From the NCBI GenBank assembly GCA_963677815.1, contig OY782499.1:2418001-2482000 (forward strand): DNA of 64,000 bases, written 5' to 3'. The notes under the pieces were generated by a model. That model was not told the origin of the DNA. It did no database searches and saw only the letters and a list, made by a program, of their open reading frames with translations. Shown piece after piece: positions 15,714 through 23,884 of this stretch. Positions within the stretch are counted from its first letter, which is position 1. Each line of letters opens with the position of its first letter. This stretch comes from JAEKNW01 sp963677815 (GTDB lineage: Bacteria; Cloacimonadota; Cloacimonadia; Cloacimonadales; JAFGVF01). A program made the position numbers and the translations under genes.

Positions 15714-18038
15714 ATGTGGCTGACAGTAAAAGACGCTGCTTTGTATTTGAACGTAGCACCTAAAACAATTAGAAGACGAATTAAGAAAGGAGAATGGAAA
15801 ACTAAAGAAGAACAAATAGGACCAGGAAGCCCAACAACCTTCATTAAATTAGATGAGCCTAAGGTGGACACATCTCCTGAAGATAAACCTAAGGTGGACA
15901 CCCCTAAGGTGGACACTTCTAAGTTGGACACTTTTGAAGAAAACTCCAAAAAATCTTCTAAGGTGGACACCTTGAAAAAAGAAATTTCTAAGTTGGACAT
16001 TTCACCTAAAAATCAACCTAAGGTGGACACCCCTAAGGTGGACACTTCTAAGTTGGACATTTCTAAGGTGGACACCCCCGAAAAACCTATCGAAAATCAA
16101 GCAATTTCTAACCCAGAACCAAACCCTCTTGCCCTCCTTCCTGCAGAGCAAGAAGAAAGATCTCTCTTCATGGAAGCGACAGAGGAGGAACGTAAGATTG
16201 CATTTGCCAGACAAAGAATAGTAGATGCCTTTAATACCTTTAGAAGTGAGAGAGTCAGACAAGGTAAGTCTAAAGCTCAAGCTAATAAAGCCTGGGATGC
16301 TAACAATATGATATTAGTTCCCAGTGAGTTGAAGATACTAAAACTATCTAATATAAGTAGTAAGAGCGTAATGAAATGGATTAAAGAACTCAAAGTAAGC
16401 CATTCATTAAACTATCCTTTAGCTTTACTTCCTCATTCAAGGACTCCTAAAGACTCACTACCTAAAGAAGTAATGACTAGGCTAAGAATTCTCTGTGCAA
16501 ACCCTAACGAATGGCGAAAACTGGCTATTCATAGACAGCTTATCAAAGAGTTTCCTAAAGAATACAACATCTCATACCGTTCTGCCTGTAGATTGATTCA
16601 AGACCTTCAAAAAGATCCAGTAACCAAAGTACATGGGAAAGAGAGCTACAAAAATAAGATAAAACCACATCTTAAAAGACTTCTTGATGCTGAGACAGGT
16701 CAATATGCCGTTTCAGATGGAAGAACTTGTGATTTCTTTGTGTATTCTCCTTTCCCTGGCCACTCAATCAATCAACTTCAGAAGATCTTAAGACCTGTAT
16801 ATGTATTCTTTATAGATATAGCTACCGGCCTTTGCTTAGGTTATGCTGCATCCTGGGGAGAGACAACCCACCTAGTCTGCACAGCCATGAAGATGATGGC
16901 AATGAATTGGGGTATTCCTGAACGTCTCTATCTGGATAACGGTAAATCTTACCAAAACTATCAAATGGACCCTCATTACTTCTATAACAAAAGAAAGAAA
17001 AACTCTGACCCTTGGAAGAAAGCTAAAAGAATTATAGCCTCTGGTGATGATGGAATCTATCGCAAGATAGGTGTTAAGAGAATAACTTATTCTATCCCTG
17101 GCAATGCTGAATCTAAGACTATTGAGCCCCTCTGGAATCATCTCTTTGAAGATATGGAAAGAAAGCAGGTTGCCTTTGCAGGTAAAACACCTGATAAGAG
17201 ACCTGAGCACATGGATGGACTAACTATCAATAACATCATTAAAGAGTATGGCCACCTAATACCAACTTGGGATGAATTCATTCAAATGCTGAACCATAGA
17301 GTAAATGAATGGAATACAACACCTCGTGATTGCTTGAAAGATGCCTTTGGGAAACCTATGTCTCCTGCTCAAGTCTATAAAGCTGAAGCTAACATAGTAA
17401 TTCCTCCAAAGTCTCTTATAGATGAGGTGCTTAATGTACCAGAAGAAGCAACTGTTTCCAGAGATAGCATCTATGTACAAGGTACTCATTATGTACATCC
17501 TCTTATGCTTACCTACTTAGGCCACAAATGCCAGGTTAAGTTTGATGAATTTAACCTTGAAACTGCTGAAGTATTAACTGAGAAAGGTGAGCGTTGGGCT
17601 ATGCCTGCCACAAGGAAGGTGATATCATCTTTTGTTGATGAGGTCCAGTTCCAAAAGGCTCTAGTCCAGAATAAACACCTTGAAAAAGCTGAACAAGCTG
17701 TCTACATCAATGCTCGTAATGAAATGCCTGGTAAAATAGACCAAAGAAAACTTAATAAAATCGCAACCACAACCATTGAAGAAGCTGATTTTAAAGCTCA
17801 TCAAACCAGAGAATTAATCAAACATAAACAAACAGAAAAAAGACCTCGCCTAAAAACTAACACTAAGTTATTAACCTCTGAGGTTAATTATGACCCTGAA
17901 AATATCGATTATCTAATTGAGCAAGACCTTGCTTCACAAAACCCTACAAACACTGAAACACAAACCAAACCAAAACCACAAAAAGAATCCGAACCTAAAC
18001 TTGATCTAGATTTCTTAGGTCTCGGAGAAAGGAGTTAG
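15714..18038 (+). CDS. MuA-type DDE transposase
   Basis: A 774-residue transposase counted from the ATG at 15714 (AGGAGG five bases upstream; a GTG at 15708 would add two residues). Residues 2-28 are a MerR/excisionase-like helix-turn-helix (LTVKDAALYLNVAPKTIRRR). A repetitive linker rich in K-V-D-T units follows (residues 48-122), then the end-binding and catalytic regions. The DDE residues are Asp335 (AVSDGRT), Asp408 (LYLDNGKSY) and Glu471 (TIEPLWNH), spaced much like Mu Asp269-Asp336-Glu392. The C-terminal 150 residues are basic and then acidic, as expected for the part contacting MuB. It pastes phage DNA into new sites for integration and lytic replication. Confidence 0.95.
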   Translation: MWLTVKDAALYLNVAPKTIRRRIKKGEWKTKEEQIGPGSPTTFIKLDEPKVDTSPEDKPKVDTPKVDTSKLDTFEENSKKSSKVDTLKKEISKLDISPKNQPKVDTPKVDTSKLDISKVDTPEKPIENQAISNPEPNPLALLPAEQEERSLFMEATEEERKIAFARQRIVDAFNTFRSERVRQGKSKAQANKAWDANNMILVPSELKILKLSNISSKSVMKWIKELKVSHSLNYPLALLPHSRTPKDSLPKEVMTRLRILCANPNEWRKLAIHRQLIKEFPKEYNISYRSACRLIQDLQKDPVTKVHGKESYKNKIKPHLKRLLDAETGQYAVSDGRTCDFFVYSPFPGHSINQLQKILRPVYVFFIDIATGLCLGYAASWGETTHLVCTAMKMMAMNWGIPERLYLDNGKSYQNYQMDPHYFYNKRKKNSDPWKKAKRIIASGDDGIYRKIGVKRITYSIPGNAESKTIEPLWNHLFEDMERKQVAFAGKTPDKRPEHMDGLTINNIIKEYGHLIPTWDEFIQMLNHRVNEWNTTPRDCLKDAFGKPMSPAQVYKAEANIVIPPKSLIDEVLNVPEEATVSRDSIYVQGTHYVHPLMLTYLGHKCQVKFDEFNLETAEVLTEKGERWAMPATRKVISSFVDEVQFQKALVQNKHLEKAEQAVYINARNEMPGKIDQRKLNKIATTTIEEADFKAHQTRELIKHKQTEKRPRLKTNTKLLTSEVNYDPENIDYLIEQDLASQNPTNTETQTKPKPQKESEPKLDLDFLGLGERS
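15858..16075 (+). repeat. ten degenerate copies of CTAAGKTGGACAY inside the transposase gene
   Basis: The 13-base unit CTAAGGTGGACAC (or the T variants) recurs ten times in about 220 bases, singly or in close pairs, always in the frame that gives K-V/L-D-T/I. It forms the linker between the N-terminal helix-turn-helix and the body of the transposase. The high DNA-level identity suggests recent expansion. Confidence 0.9.
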
Positions 18039-18040
18039 AA

Positions 18041-18760
18041 ATGAAATCTAATTTAATGGCAAGCACAAGAAACGTAGTTAAAGCACTTAACGGAATGAAG
18101 TATCTTATTAATAGACCTATTACCGAAATGGTTGGCTTAGGCCTTATTTGGGGCCCTCCTGGTACAGGTAAAACTAGGTTCGCTCGTAGAGTAGCAATAC
18201 AAAATCAGCATTGTTACTTGAGACTAGAAGGAAACAACACACCCAAACGCTTTGCTATCAATCTCTACAACATGCTTTGCACTACTTATAATATGTCACC
18301 TGCTCTTGGTAGACAGACCACTGATGAAATCTTTGAAAGCATTAAAACCATTATCCTAGATGTAGAAGAACCTATCATATTCATAGATGAAATAGACTAT
18401 GCTTTCAAATCACGGAAAATACTTGATGCTATTCGTGATATAGTTGATGAAACCCATGCCATAATCATTTTAATAGGAATGCAATCAGCTAAACACTCAC
18501 TTCTCAAATCAAATGCCCACTACTTCGATAGATGCAACTTCTTCGTAGAGTTTAAAGAACTAAATCCTGATGATACTAAAAGAGTATGCGACGAAATATC
18601 AGATATTGAACTTGAGCAAGGTGTTATAGACTATATCTATAAAGTCTCTCATGGCACCCTTAGAAAAATAATCAAAACCTTATACTACCTTGAAGGCATC
18701 GCAAAAAACAAACAACTTAAAAAACTAACTAAAGGAGACTTAGATGCAATACAATCTTAG
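18041..18760 (+). CDS. MuB-type AAA+ ATPase (target-DNA activator)
   Basis: A 239-residue ATPase with Walker A GPPGTGKT (residues 38-45) and Walker B IIFIDE (112-117). MuB-like proteins coat target DNA, stimulate the transposase and provide target immunity. The gene follows the transposase by two bases with AAAGGAG before its ATG. The C-terminal part (GVIDYIYKVSHGTLRKIIK) is the usual helical DNA-binding lid. Confidence 0.93.
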   Translation: MKSNLMASTRNVVKALNGMKYLINRPITEMVGLGLIWGPPGTGKTRFARRVAIQNQHCYLRLEGNNTPKRFAINLYNMLCTTYNMSPALGRQTTDEIFESIKTIILDVEEPIIFIDEIDYAFKSRKILDAIRDIVDETHAIIILIGMQSAKHSLLKSNAHYFDRCNFFVEFKELNPDDTKRVCDEISDIELEQGVIDYIYKVSHGTLRKIIKTLYYLEGIAKNKQLKKLTKGDLDAIQS

Positions 18761-19466
18761 AGAGAAACACACACCTTACAAAGACCAGGTGTTACAGTAT
18801 ATTAACATCCAAAACAAACCATTCAATATTAAGATGGTAGCTTCTGAAACTAATATCGAACTTGCAACTATAAGATGTTATCTTGCTGAGCTTCTCCATA
18901 AGGGAACTATCCTCAAGATTAAAAGCAAAGGAAGATATGCAACTTATATCAGAAACAGAAACATCAAACCTAAGCGTAGATACACCACCAGGATACCAGG
19001 TAATATCTATAAGGAGGATGTTATTAAGTTTATTGATACCCTACAACATTTCAAGCTTGCTGACATCCAGAAGGGTTTAAATTGCACATATCCACAAGCC
19101 CGTCGTCATATTCTTCAACTCCAAAAAGAAAAGAAAGTTAAAGCAGTAGCTCAAGACGGGCATGTGTGGATATACTCCACCAATCTTAGAGAATCTAAAT
19201 CAAAAATAACTAAAATCAAACAAGCAGCTAAGAAGCTGATGAGAGACAAGGTGTTGATTACTAAGAAGAATCTCTTAGCATACAGTGACCTTTCTCTTTC
19301 CACAGTAAAAGAAGCTATCCAGATTCTAATAGAGGACAACTTCTTAGAATTAGACTACATTAGAGACCACGAGAAGATATATAAGATAAACAACCATACA
19401 CTGGGAACGCCTTCATCCCTGAAGGCGAAGAGAGAAAAAGGAGAAGAAGAAGATGACAGCCAATGA
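18744..19466 (+). CDS. winged-helix DNA-binding protein of the transposition operon
   Basis: A 240-residue basic protein with three helix-turn-helix-like segments: around residues 28-58 (FNIKMVASETNIELATIRCY), 100-130 (FKLADIQKGLNCTYPQARRH) and 180-205. It overlaps the ATPase gene by 17 bases and the next gene by 14 bases, so it is translationally coupled. It could regulate early transcription or remodel DNA. I know no exact Mu counterpart. Confidence 0.7.
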   Translation: MQYNLREKHTPYKDQVLQYINIQNKPFNIKMVASETNIELATIRCYLAELLHKGTILKIKSKGRYATYIRNRNIKPKRRYTTRIPGNIYKEDVIKFIDTLQHFKLADIQKGLNCTYPQARRHILQLQKEKKVKAVAQDGHVWIYSTNLRESKSKITKIKQAAKKLMRDKVLITKKNLLAYSDLSLSTVKEAIQILIEDNFLELDYIRDHEKIYKINNHTLGTPSSLKAKREKGEEEDDSQ

Positions 19467-19857
19467 GTATGCTAAAAAGCTTAGATCATCAATAGTTGTA
19501 ACTATTAAAACAAATTACCCTGGCCATGATTATAGAGAGTTATTACAAGACTGGGGATATCAATGCAGATTATCACATATTAAAGATATTGATTTATTAA
19601 TCGAAATTATGAATGTTGCTAAAGGACTGCCAGTTCATAACGCAAACATCGGTGGACTTGATGCTCAAGGTAAATACTTGTTATCTCTCATGCACAAAGC
19701 TGGGTGGAACATTAAAAGACTGCGAGCACTTCTCATTAAAACCACAGGATGTGCTCGCTGGCTAAAGCTCACCCAGCAACAACAAAGACAAATTATTAAA
19801 ATACTAAAATCTTACAAGGAAAAAAATCAAATGGAGGACAGAAATGCCACAAATTAA
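19453..19857 (+). CDS. Mu Gp16-like protein (DUF1018)
   Basis: A 134-residue protein whose C-terminal half (KYLLSLMHKAGWNIKRLRAL then TGCARWLKLTQQQQRQIIKI) has the pattern of the DUF1018/Gp16 family found in the early region of Mu-like phages. Its biochemical role is not established. It overlaps its neighbours on both sides. Confidence 0.65.
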   Translation: MTANEYAKKLRSSIVVTIKTNYPGHDYRELLQDWGYQCRLSHIKDIDLLIEIMNVAKGLPVHNANIGGLDAQGKYLLSLMHKAGWNIKRLRALLIKTTGCARWLKLTQQQQRQIIKILKSYKEKNQMEDRNATN

Positions 19858-20455
19858 GAAGATTAAAAACAAAGTGTTTTGGGTTGATGGTTCAGGAGTA
19901 CCAGTAGAAAGGTCACGTATTAAAAAAGAAGAAAAGATGCGAGAGAAAGTAGTTAATAAGGCTATTAAACAAGCAGTAAAAGTATCAGAATCAATGATTA
20001 AGTTCAATGAAGAAGTAGTTCAACTGGTAGATGATTACCTCGAAATGGTAGCAGATCAGTATGGTGAACATTGGCAAGGATCAGCATCAATTACTAATTT
20101 TGATCAGAGCGAAAGAATAGATATTAAAATCTCTAAGTTAATTGATTTTAATGAACATTTTGCTATAGCTGAAAAGAAAATATTTGATTATATTGAGAAT
20201 CTCACTGAAAATCTCTCAGGTGATATAGTCTCTATTATAAGAGTTGCCTTCTCTCGCAACAAAAAGGGATTTATCGACCCTAAGAAAATTTTAGAGCTTA
20301 AAAAGCTTAACATTAAGAATAAAGTCTGGAAAGAAGCAATGGATCTTATTGATAAGTCAATCTATGTTAAGAAAACTAATAGATATATTACCTTCTGGAT
20401 CCGAAACAAAAAGGGAGATTGGGTCAGCATACCTCTCAATTTCTCAAAACTCTAG
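19844..20455 (+). CDS. DUF3164 family protein (Mu-like early region)
   Basis: A 203-residue protein matching DUF3164 throughout: an N-terminal WVDGSGVPVERS, long central helices, then the phrases VAFSRNKKGFIDPKKILELK and WKEAMDLIDKSIYVKKTNRY before a final beta strand pair. The family is a signature of Mu-like phages, but its function is unknown to me. GGAGGACAGAA precedes the ATG. Confidence 0.9.
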   Translation: MPQIKKIKNKVFWVDGSGVPVERSRIKKEEKMREKVVNKAIKQAVKVSESMIKFNEEVVQLVDDYLEMVADQYGEHWQGSASITNFDQSERIDIKISKLIDFNEHFAIAEKKIFDYIENLTENLSGDIVSIIRVAFSRNKKGFIDPKKILELKKLNIKNKVWKEAMDLIDKSIYVKKTNRYITFWIRNKKGDWVSIPLNFSKL

Positions 20456-20463
20456 GAGAGGTG

Positions 20464-20664
20464 ATGTCTGATATTAAATTATTTGAAGATAAGCTTTATC
20501 GTGTGGATGAAGTAGCTCTCAAGCTTAAAATATCTAAGCGTTCTGTATATAGATTGCTTGAGGATCCTTTGTCCAATATAGATTGTATTAGAATACGTTC
20601 TTCTATCAGAGTACAGGGGAAATCTCTTAATCAATACTTAGAAGACAACCAGATAGAGGTTTAA
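20464..20664 (+). CDS. small excisionase/AlpA-like HTH protein
   Basis: A 66-residue protein from the ATG at 20464 (GGAGAGGTG upstream). Residues 8-50 form a MerR/excisionase-type helix-turn-helix (RVDEVALKLKISKRSVYRLL) ending in the usual KSLNQYL. Such proteins bind DNA as regulators or directionality factors. It lies just before MuF, so it may control the genes at the right end. Confidence 0.8.
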   Translation: MSDIKLFEDKLYRVDEVALKLKISKRSVYRLLEDPLSNIDCIRIRSSIRVQGKSLNQYLEDNQIEV

Positions 20665-20665
20665 A

Positions 20666-21964
20666 ATGGCTAATAAAAGCAAATATGATAGATTAATGGC
20701 TAAACTATACTCTATCCTACTTAATACCTCTAAAAAGCAAATAAAAGCAGCTACAAAAGATGCTATGTTAGAGTTATCTGCTCTCCCTAAAGCTGATAAA
20801 ATAGATGATGACTTCATTGAGGGTGTAATTAAAAATACAAACAATCTCTTAGGGCCTATGCTCCAAGACAAATTGTCTGCTGATGTTAGAGAGTTAAATA
20901 AAACTCTCTACATCTACACCCAAAACGACGTTGCCAAACAAATAGGTGCCTCCATAGGCACCTATGGCAACAAGCAAAAAGTAACAGTTGAAACATTATC
21001 TAAGCAAAATCTCTTTTGGATTGGGAAGCATTATGGACCAGAGATAGACAATAAACTGAAGCCAAAGCTTATTGATGCTATGAATGAGGGATGGACCAAC
21101 AAGCAACTCGCTGATGAACTGCTTGGTATGTTCAATAACCTTAATAGAAATCCTAAATACTGGGAGGGTTTCGCAGAAAACGCTATGACTAGGACAAAAT
21201 CAATAGCATCTGTAGAAGCTTTTGAGAAACATCAGATAGAAACAGCCCAAATTGTAGCTATAATGGATGAAAGAACAACCGAGATATGTCAAGAGCTTAA
21301 TGGGAGAATAATCAGCGTAGAGAAGATGATAGAGGTTAAGAATAAGCTTTTAGATGTTCAGACGGATGGAAAGTCCTCCGACGAAGTTAGAGCCGAATTT
21401 GAATCTATAGTACCTTTCTGGAAAGATGCTGAAGATATTAAAGGTCAATCTACGGCACAAATCCAAAAAGAGCATACTGGTATAGGATTACCTCCATATC
21501 ATTGGAGATGTAGAACTGAAGTAATTGCTTATATTGAAGAATTTGAATCTGAGGGAGAGATCTCTATCGGTGAAAATGCTACACCAGATAAAGCTATCGA
21601 AAATCTAACGAAACCAGAGATATTAGACAAGCTTAATAGTGTTATCCATGATAGATATCAAAAGTATAATGAAGAAGATTTACTTGACGACTATCAAAAG
21701 CATGGATACCGTGAATTTGGTCTTAATAATAAGTCTGAATTTATACAGAAAGCTAGAGATATTGTACAAGAACGAGATAAAATCCTAATAAAGTCTTATA
21801 AAGGTAATATTCAATTCAATATTTATAGTTTTAAACACAAGGGATACACAGTTCTAGATATTAATGGTGTAATAAGAGGTTGTTATGGACACCCTAAAAG
21901 AGGTGCAACTAATAAAGCATTTGATTCTCGTAAAAGCAAACTTTATGAAGTGAAAGGAGTTTAA
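20666..21964 (+). CDS. MuF head-morphogenesis protein with C-terminal extension, candidate toxin
   Basis: A 432-residue protein. Residues 165-292 are the MuF/SPP1 gp7 domain (ENAMTRTKSIASVEAFEKHQ, DERTTEICQELNGR, LPPYHWRCRTEVIAYI), which lies inside the head near the portal in phages that carry it. Residues 300-432 are an extra domain ending in short strands (NIQFNIYSFKHKGYTVLDIN, VIRGCYGHPKRGATNKAFDS). Polymorphic toxin domains, often nucleases, are known to be fused to MuF, and the gene 1 base downstream looks like an immunity partner. It is transcribed with the early genes at the far right, opposite to the other head genes, which is odd for a virion protein. Confidence 0.85.
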   Translation: MANKSKYDRLMAKLYSILLNTSKKQIKAATKDAMLELSALPKADKIDDDFIEGVIKNTNNLLGPMLQDKLSADVRELNKTLYIYTQNDVAKQIGASIGTYGNKQKVTVETLSKQNLFWIGKHYGPEIDNKLKPKLIDAMNEGWTNKQLADELLGMFNNLNRNPKYWEGFAENAMTRTKSIASVEAFEKHQIETAQIVAIMDERTTEICQELNGRIISVEKMIEVKNKLLDVQTDGKSSDEVRAEFESIVPFWKDAEDIKGQSTAQIQKEHTGIGLPPYHWRCRTEVIAYIEEFESEGEISIGENATPDKAIENLTKPEILDKLNSVIHDRYQKYNEEDLLDDYQKHGYREFGLNNKSEFIQKARDIVQERDKILIKSYKGNIQFNIYSFKHKGYTVLDINGVIRGCYGHPKRGATNKAFDSRKSKLYEVKGV

Positions 21965-21965
21965 A

Positions 21966-22235
21966 ATGAATGAATTTTTTGAGATATTTACTAAATATGT
22001 TAACAGACCTGAGCATCCAGAAAGCTATATCACAATGTGTTGGAGAATGTCTTATCCTGAAAACGCTAAAGACCTTGCAAATAATGAGGATTTCAAAAAG
22101 TTATTACTCTCAAAGAGGCACTTTATCATTGATTCTGAAGACCCAAATTATTTAATTGATTCAATTAAATATATTCGCGAATCTGAGAACTACCCTAAAT
22201 CTCATTTTTGGTGGTGGATTGATGAACTTAAATGA
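21966..22235 (+). CDS. small acidic protein, candidate immunity partner of the MuF toxin
   Basis: An 89-residue acidic, aromatic-rich protein whose ATG at 21966 is 1 base after the MuF stop codon, with AAAGGAG inside the end of the MuF gene. Size, acidity, tight linkage and position as the last prophage gene are typical of immunity proteins for polymorphic toxins. I recognise no family. The C-terminus is tryptophan-rich (HFWWWIDELK). Confidence 0.7.
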   Translation: MNEFFEIFTKYVNRPEHPESYITMCWRMSYPENAKDLANNEDFKKLLLSKRHFIIDSEDPNYLIDSIKYIRESENYPKSHFWWWIDELK

Positions 22236-22272
22236 TATATCAAATAACGTCAAAATAATGATATAAAAAAAA

Positions 22273-22450
22273 TCTCGCCAAACTCTAAAAACAAGTAAAA
22301 AAATCTCGCCAAACTAACATAACAGTGAACTTGGCGAGATTTTTTATTTCAAGCTAAAACACTTAAAAAACCCACTAATAACAACATTCTTCTTTTAAAC
22401 TTCCCAATTATTCTCACTATTTCTCAACGTCTATCACAATTTCTCGCCAA
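22273..22450. repeat. four TCTCGCCAA motifs near the prophage right end
   Basis: The 9-mer occurs at 22273-22281 and 22304-22312 (plus strand), at 22331-22339 inverted, and at 22442-22450 (plus), the first three in an A/T-run context. The first two are 31 bases apart, about three helical turns. Repeated sites near the end are what a MuA-type transposase needs. The second and third copies also form a terminator hairpin, so either or both functions are possible. A second pair of related segments (CTAATAACAA with an AT-rich lead) occurs near 22373 and 22478. Confidence 0.6.
22298..22345 (+). terminator. terminator at the end of the early operon
   Basis: A 15-base stem, AAAAAATCTCGCCAA / TTGGCGAGATTTTTT, with an 18-base loop, ends in a run of six T about 60-110 bases after the last prophage gene. 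It would stop rightward transcription before the host junction. Confidence 0.8.
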
Positions 22451-22531
22451 CTTTTAGCACTTTAAAAGCCCAATAAACCTACTAATAACAATAAAAAAAC
22501 GACTTTATTAAATATCTCTCTGTTCATGTCC

Positions 22532-23007
22532 CCCCTTACCTCTTGATAAATTCCATGAAGTTATCCAGATTGTTATGGGTTGGGATAATAGTCATCTCCA
22601 ATTTGTACAAAGCCAATAAAAAATTGTATCAAGATCTATCTGATGCTGATTTCATCGGAAGCCGAGATATTGATTATGCTGGTCTAAAATTATGCGATAT
22701 TTTGAATGAAAAAAATAAAAAAATTCAATATGAATATGATTTTGGAGATAGTTGGATTCATACTCTAGTTTTAGAAGAATCTCAAGACAATGCAATCCTC
22801 TTACTGCCTATCTGTCTAGCTGGTGAAAGAGCTTGCCCACCTGAAGATTGTGGTGGCCCTTGGGGTTATCAAGATAAATTAGATATTTTGAAAGATAAGA
22901 ATCATGAAGAATATTGGGATGTACTTGATTGGATGGGAGAAGAATTTGACCCAGAAGAATTTGACCTTGAACTCATAAATTTGTATTTGACAAATTGTCT
23001 TTCTTGA
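22532..23007 (+). pseudogene. pRiA4b ORF-3-like gene, remnant interrupted by the prophage
   Basis: From about 22532 one frame reads LPLDKFHEVIQIVMGWDNSH, the usual N-terminal motif of plasmid pRiA4b ORF-3-like proteins. A base insertion near 22611-22614 then moves the match to the next frame, which continues YEYDFGDSWIHTLV, ACPPEDCGGPWGY and FDPEEFDLELIN to the stop at 23007. The first 20-30 residues are missing upstream, where the prophage end lies. The gene therefore looks both split and frameshifted. A short ORF from 22543 is open but would have a scrambled N-terminus. Confidence 0.8.
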
Positions 23008-23018
23008 TTATGTGATAA

Positions 23019-23876
23019 TTAATCTTCTTTATTTACTTCAAAGATAAAGTCTTCTACTTCTACTCCAGCATCCTTAGCAATTACAGGACATTTAGCCTTC
23101 AAAAGAAGAAATACTTCCCTTTTCTCATCAGATAAGGCTTCATAATTACCTTGTCCTTTTGCAATGATTAAATCTGCATTAGCAAAAACATCTTTAAACC
23201 CCTGAGTGAAAAACTTGCTTATAGCCCCAGGTGAACTTACACCTGAAGAGATTATTTTAGCATAATCATTTATTCCTATCTCTTCAGCTTCATGAATAGT
23301 CACATCATTAAGCACTGGATTTCCCCTGGTAGCAAAGACGACTTCTGCTTTAAATTGTTTAATCAGGATTTTGTCAAAAACAGCTTCACCACTATTGTCT
23401 CCAATATAAAGAATATTCTTAGCACTTTTCAACTTAGAATAAAATAAATCAAAATCCCATATCTTGAAATCAGTATTTATGGCTTCATTTATATCCCTTT
23501 CTAAATCAAAGACTCTTTCCACACCAAGGTCAATAACATTACCAGCAGCAGCTATTCTAATAGCCATTTCTATTCTTTTCTTCTCATCCTTAATGCTTTC
23601 AACTTGTGATAGATATTTTGGATAGAGAGCTTGAGCCTGCTTTATATTGTGTTTTTTTATAGCTCTATAGGGATCAAGATTATTTGTTATATCAGAAACT
23701 ATCCTATAAATTAAAGCTCCTGTTTCTGGAGGTGTATTATCTAAAGGAATATCTTTGATTACTTGTCCAACCTTATCTAAGATTTCTTTTATTAGATATT
23801 CATCCTTCGTGGCAATTCTTCCCGCATTCAACGCTTGTTTCATAAAACAGGGAATACAATCTAAAAAAGTCTTCAT
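23019..23876 (-). CDS. DUF89 / ARMT1-like metal-dependent phosphatase
   Basis: A 285-residue protein with DUF89 family motifs: an N-terminal DCIPCFMKQAL cysteine pair, GDNSGEAVFDK, ATRGNPVLND and KGQGNYEAL. Relatives are metal-dependent damage-control phosphatases acting on sugar or cofactor phosphates; the substrate here is unknown. It begins 8 bases after the ABC ATPase gene stop and is probably the last gene of that operon. Confidence 0.88.
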   Translation of the reverse strand: MKTFLDCIPCFMKQALNAGRIATKDEYLIKEILDKVGQVIKDIPLDNTPPETGALIYRIVSDITNNLDPYRAIKKHNIKQAQALYPKYLSQVESIKDEKKRIEMAIRIAAAGNVIDLGVERVFDLERDINEAINTDFKIWDFDLFYSKLKSAKNILYIGDNSGEAVFDKILIKQFKAEVVFATRGNPVLNDVTIHEAEEIGINDYAKIISSGVSSPGAISKFFTQGFKDVFANADLIIAKGQGNYEALSDEKREVFLLLKAKCPVIAKDAGVEVEDFIFEVNKED

Positions 23877-23884
23877 CTGCTTTC

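Larger units (their letters stand above)
1..22526. mobile_element. Mu-like transposable prophage (right part; left end outside window)
   Basis: The block contains a DDE transposase of the MuA type, its MuB-type ATPase partner, Gp16-like and DUF3164 early proteins, an XRE repressor with divergent operators, and a head and tail gene set with terminase, portal, capsid and MuF. Late genes point left and early genes point right from a control region near 9.5-12.1 kb, unlike Mu, where nearly everything reads one way. The right boundary is placed near 22526 because an interrupted pRiA4b ORF-3-like gene resumes at about 22532 and a CA dinucleotide, typical of Mu-type ends, sits at 22525-22526. The exact end is an inference. 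The left end and the remaining tail genes are not in the window. Confidence 0.9.

Noticed and set aside
15671..15763. 30-codon frame with a good ribosome binding site (ATG at 15671) overlapping the transposase start
   Set aside because: Very short and it overlaps the real start in another frame; the ribosome binding site may help re-initiation. I do not claim a product.
22543..23007. intact protein from the open frame at 22543
   Set aside because: The conserved N-terminal motif of the family is in the preceding frame, so the intact-looking frame has a wrong N-terminus; called a pseudogene instead.
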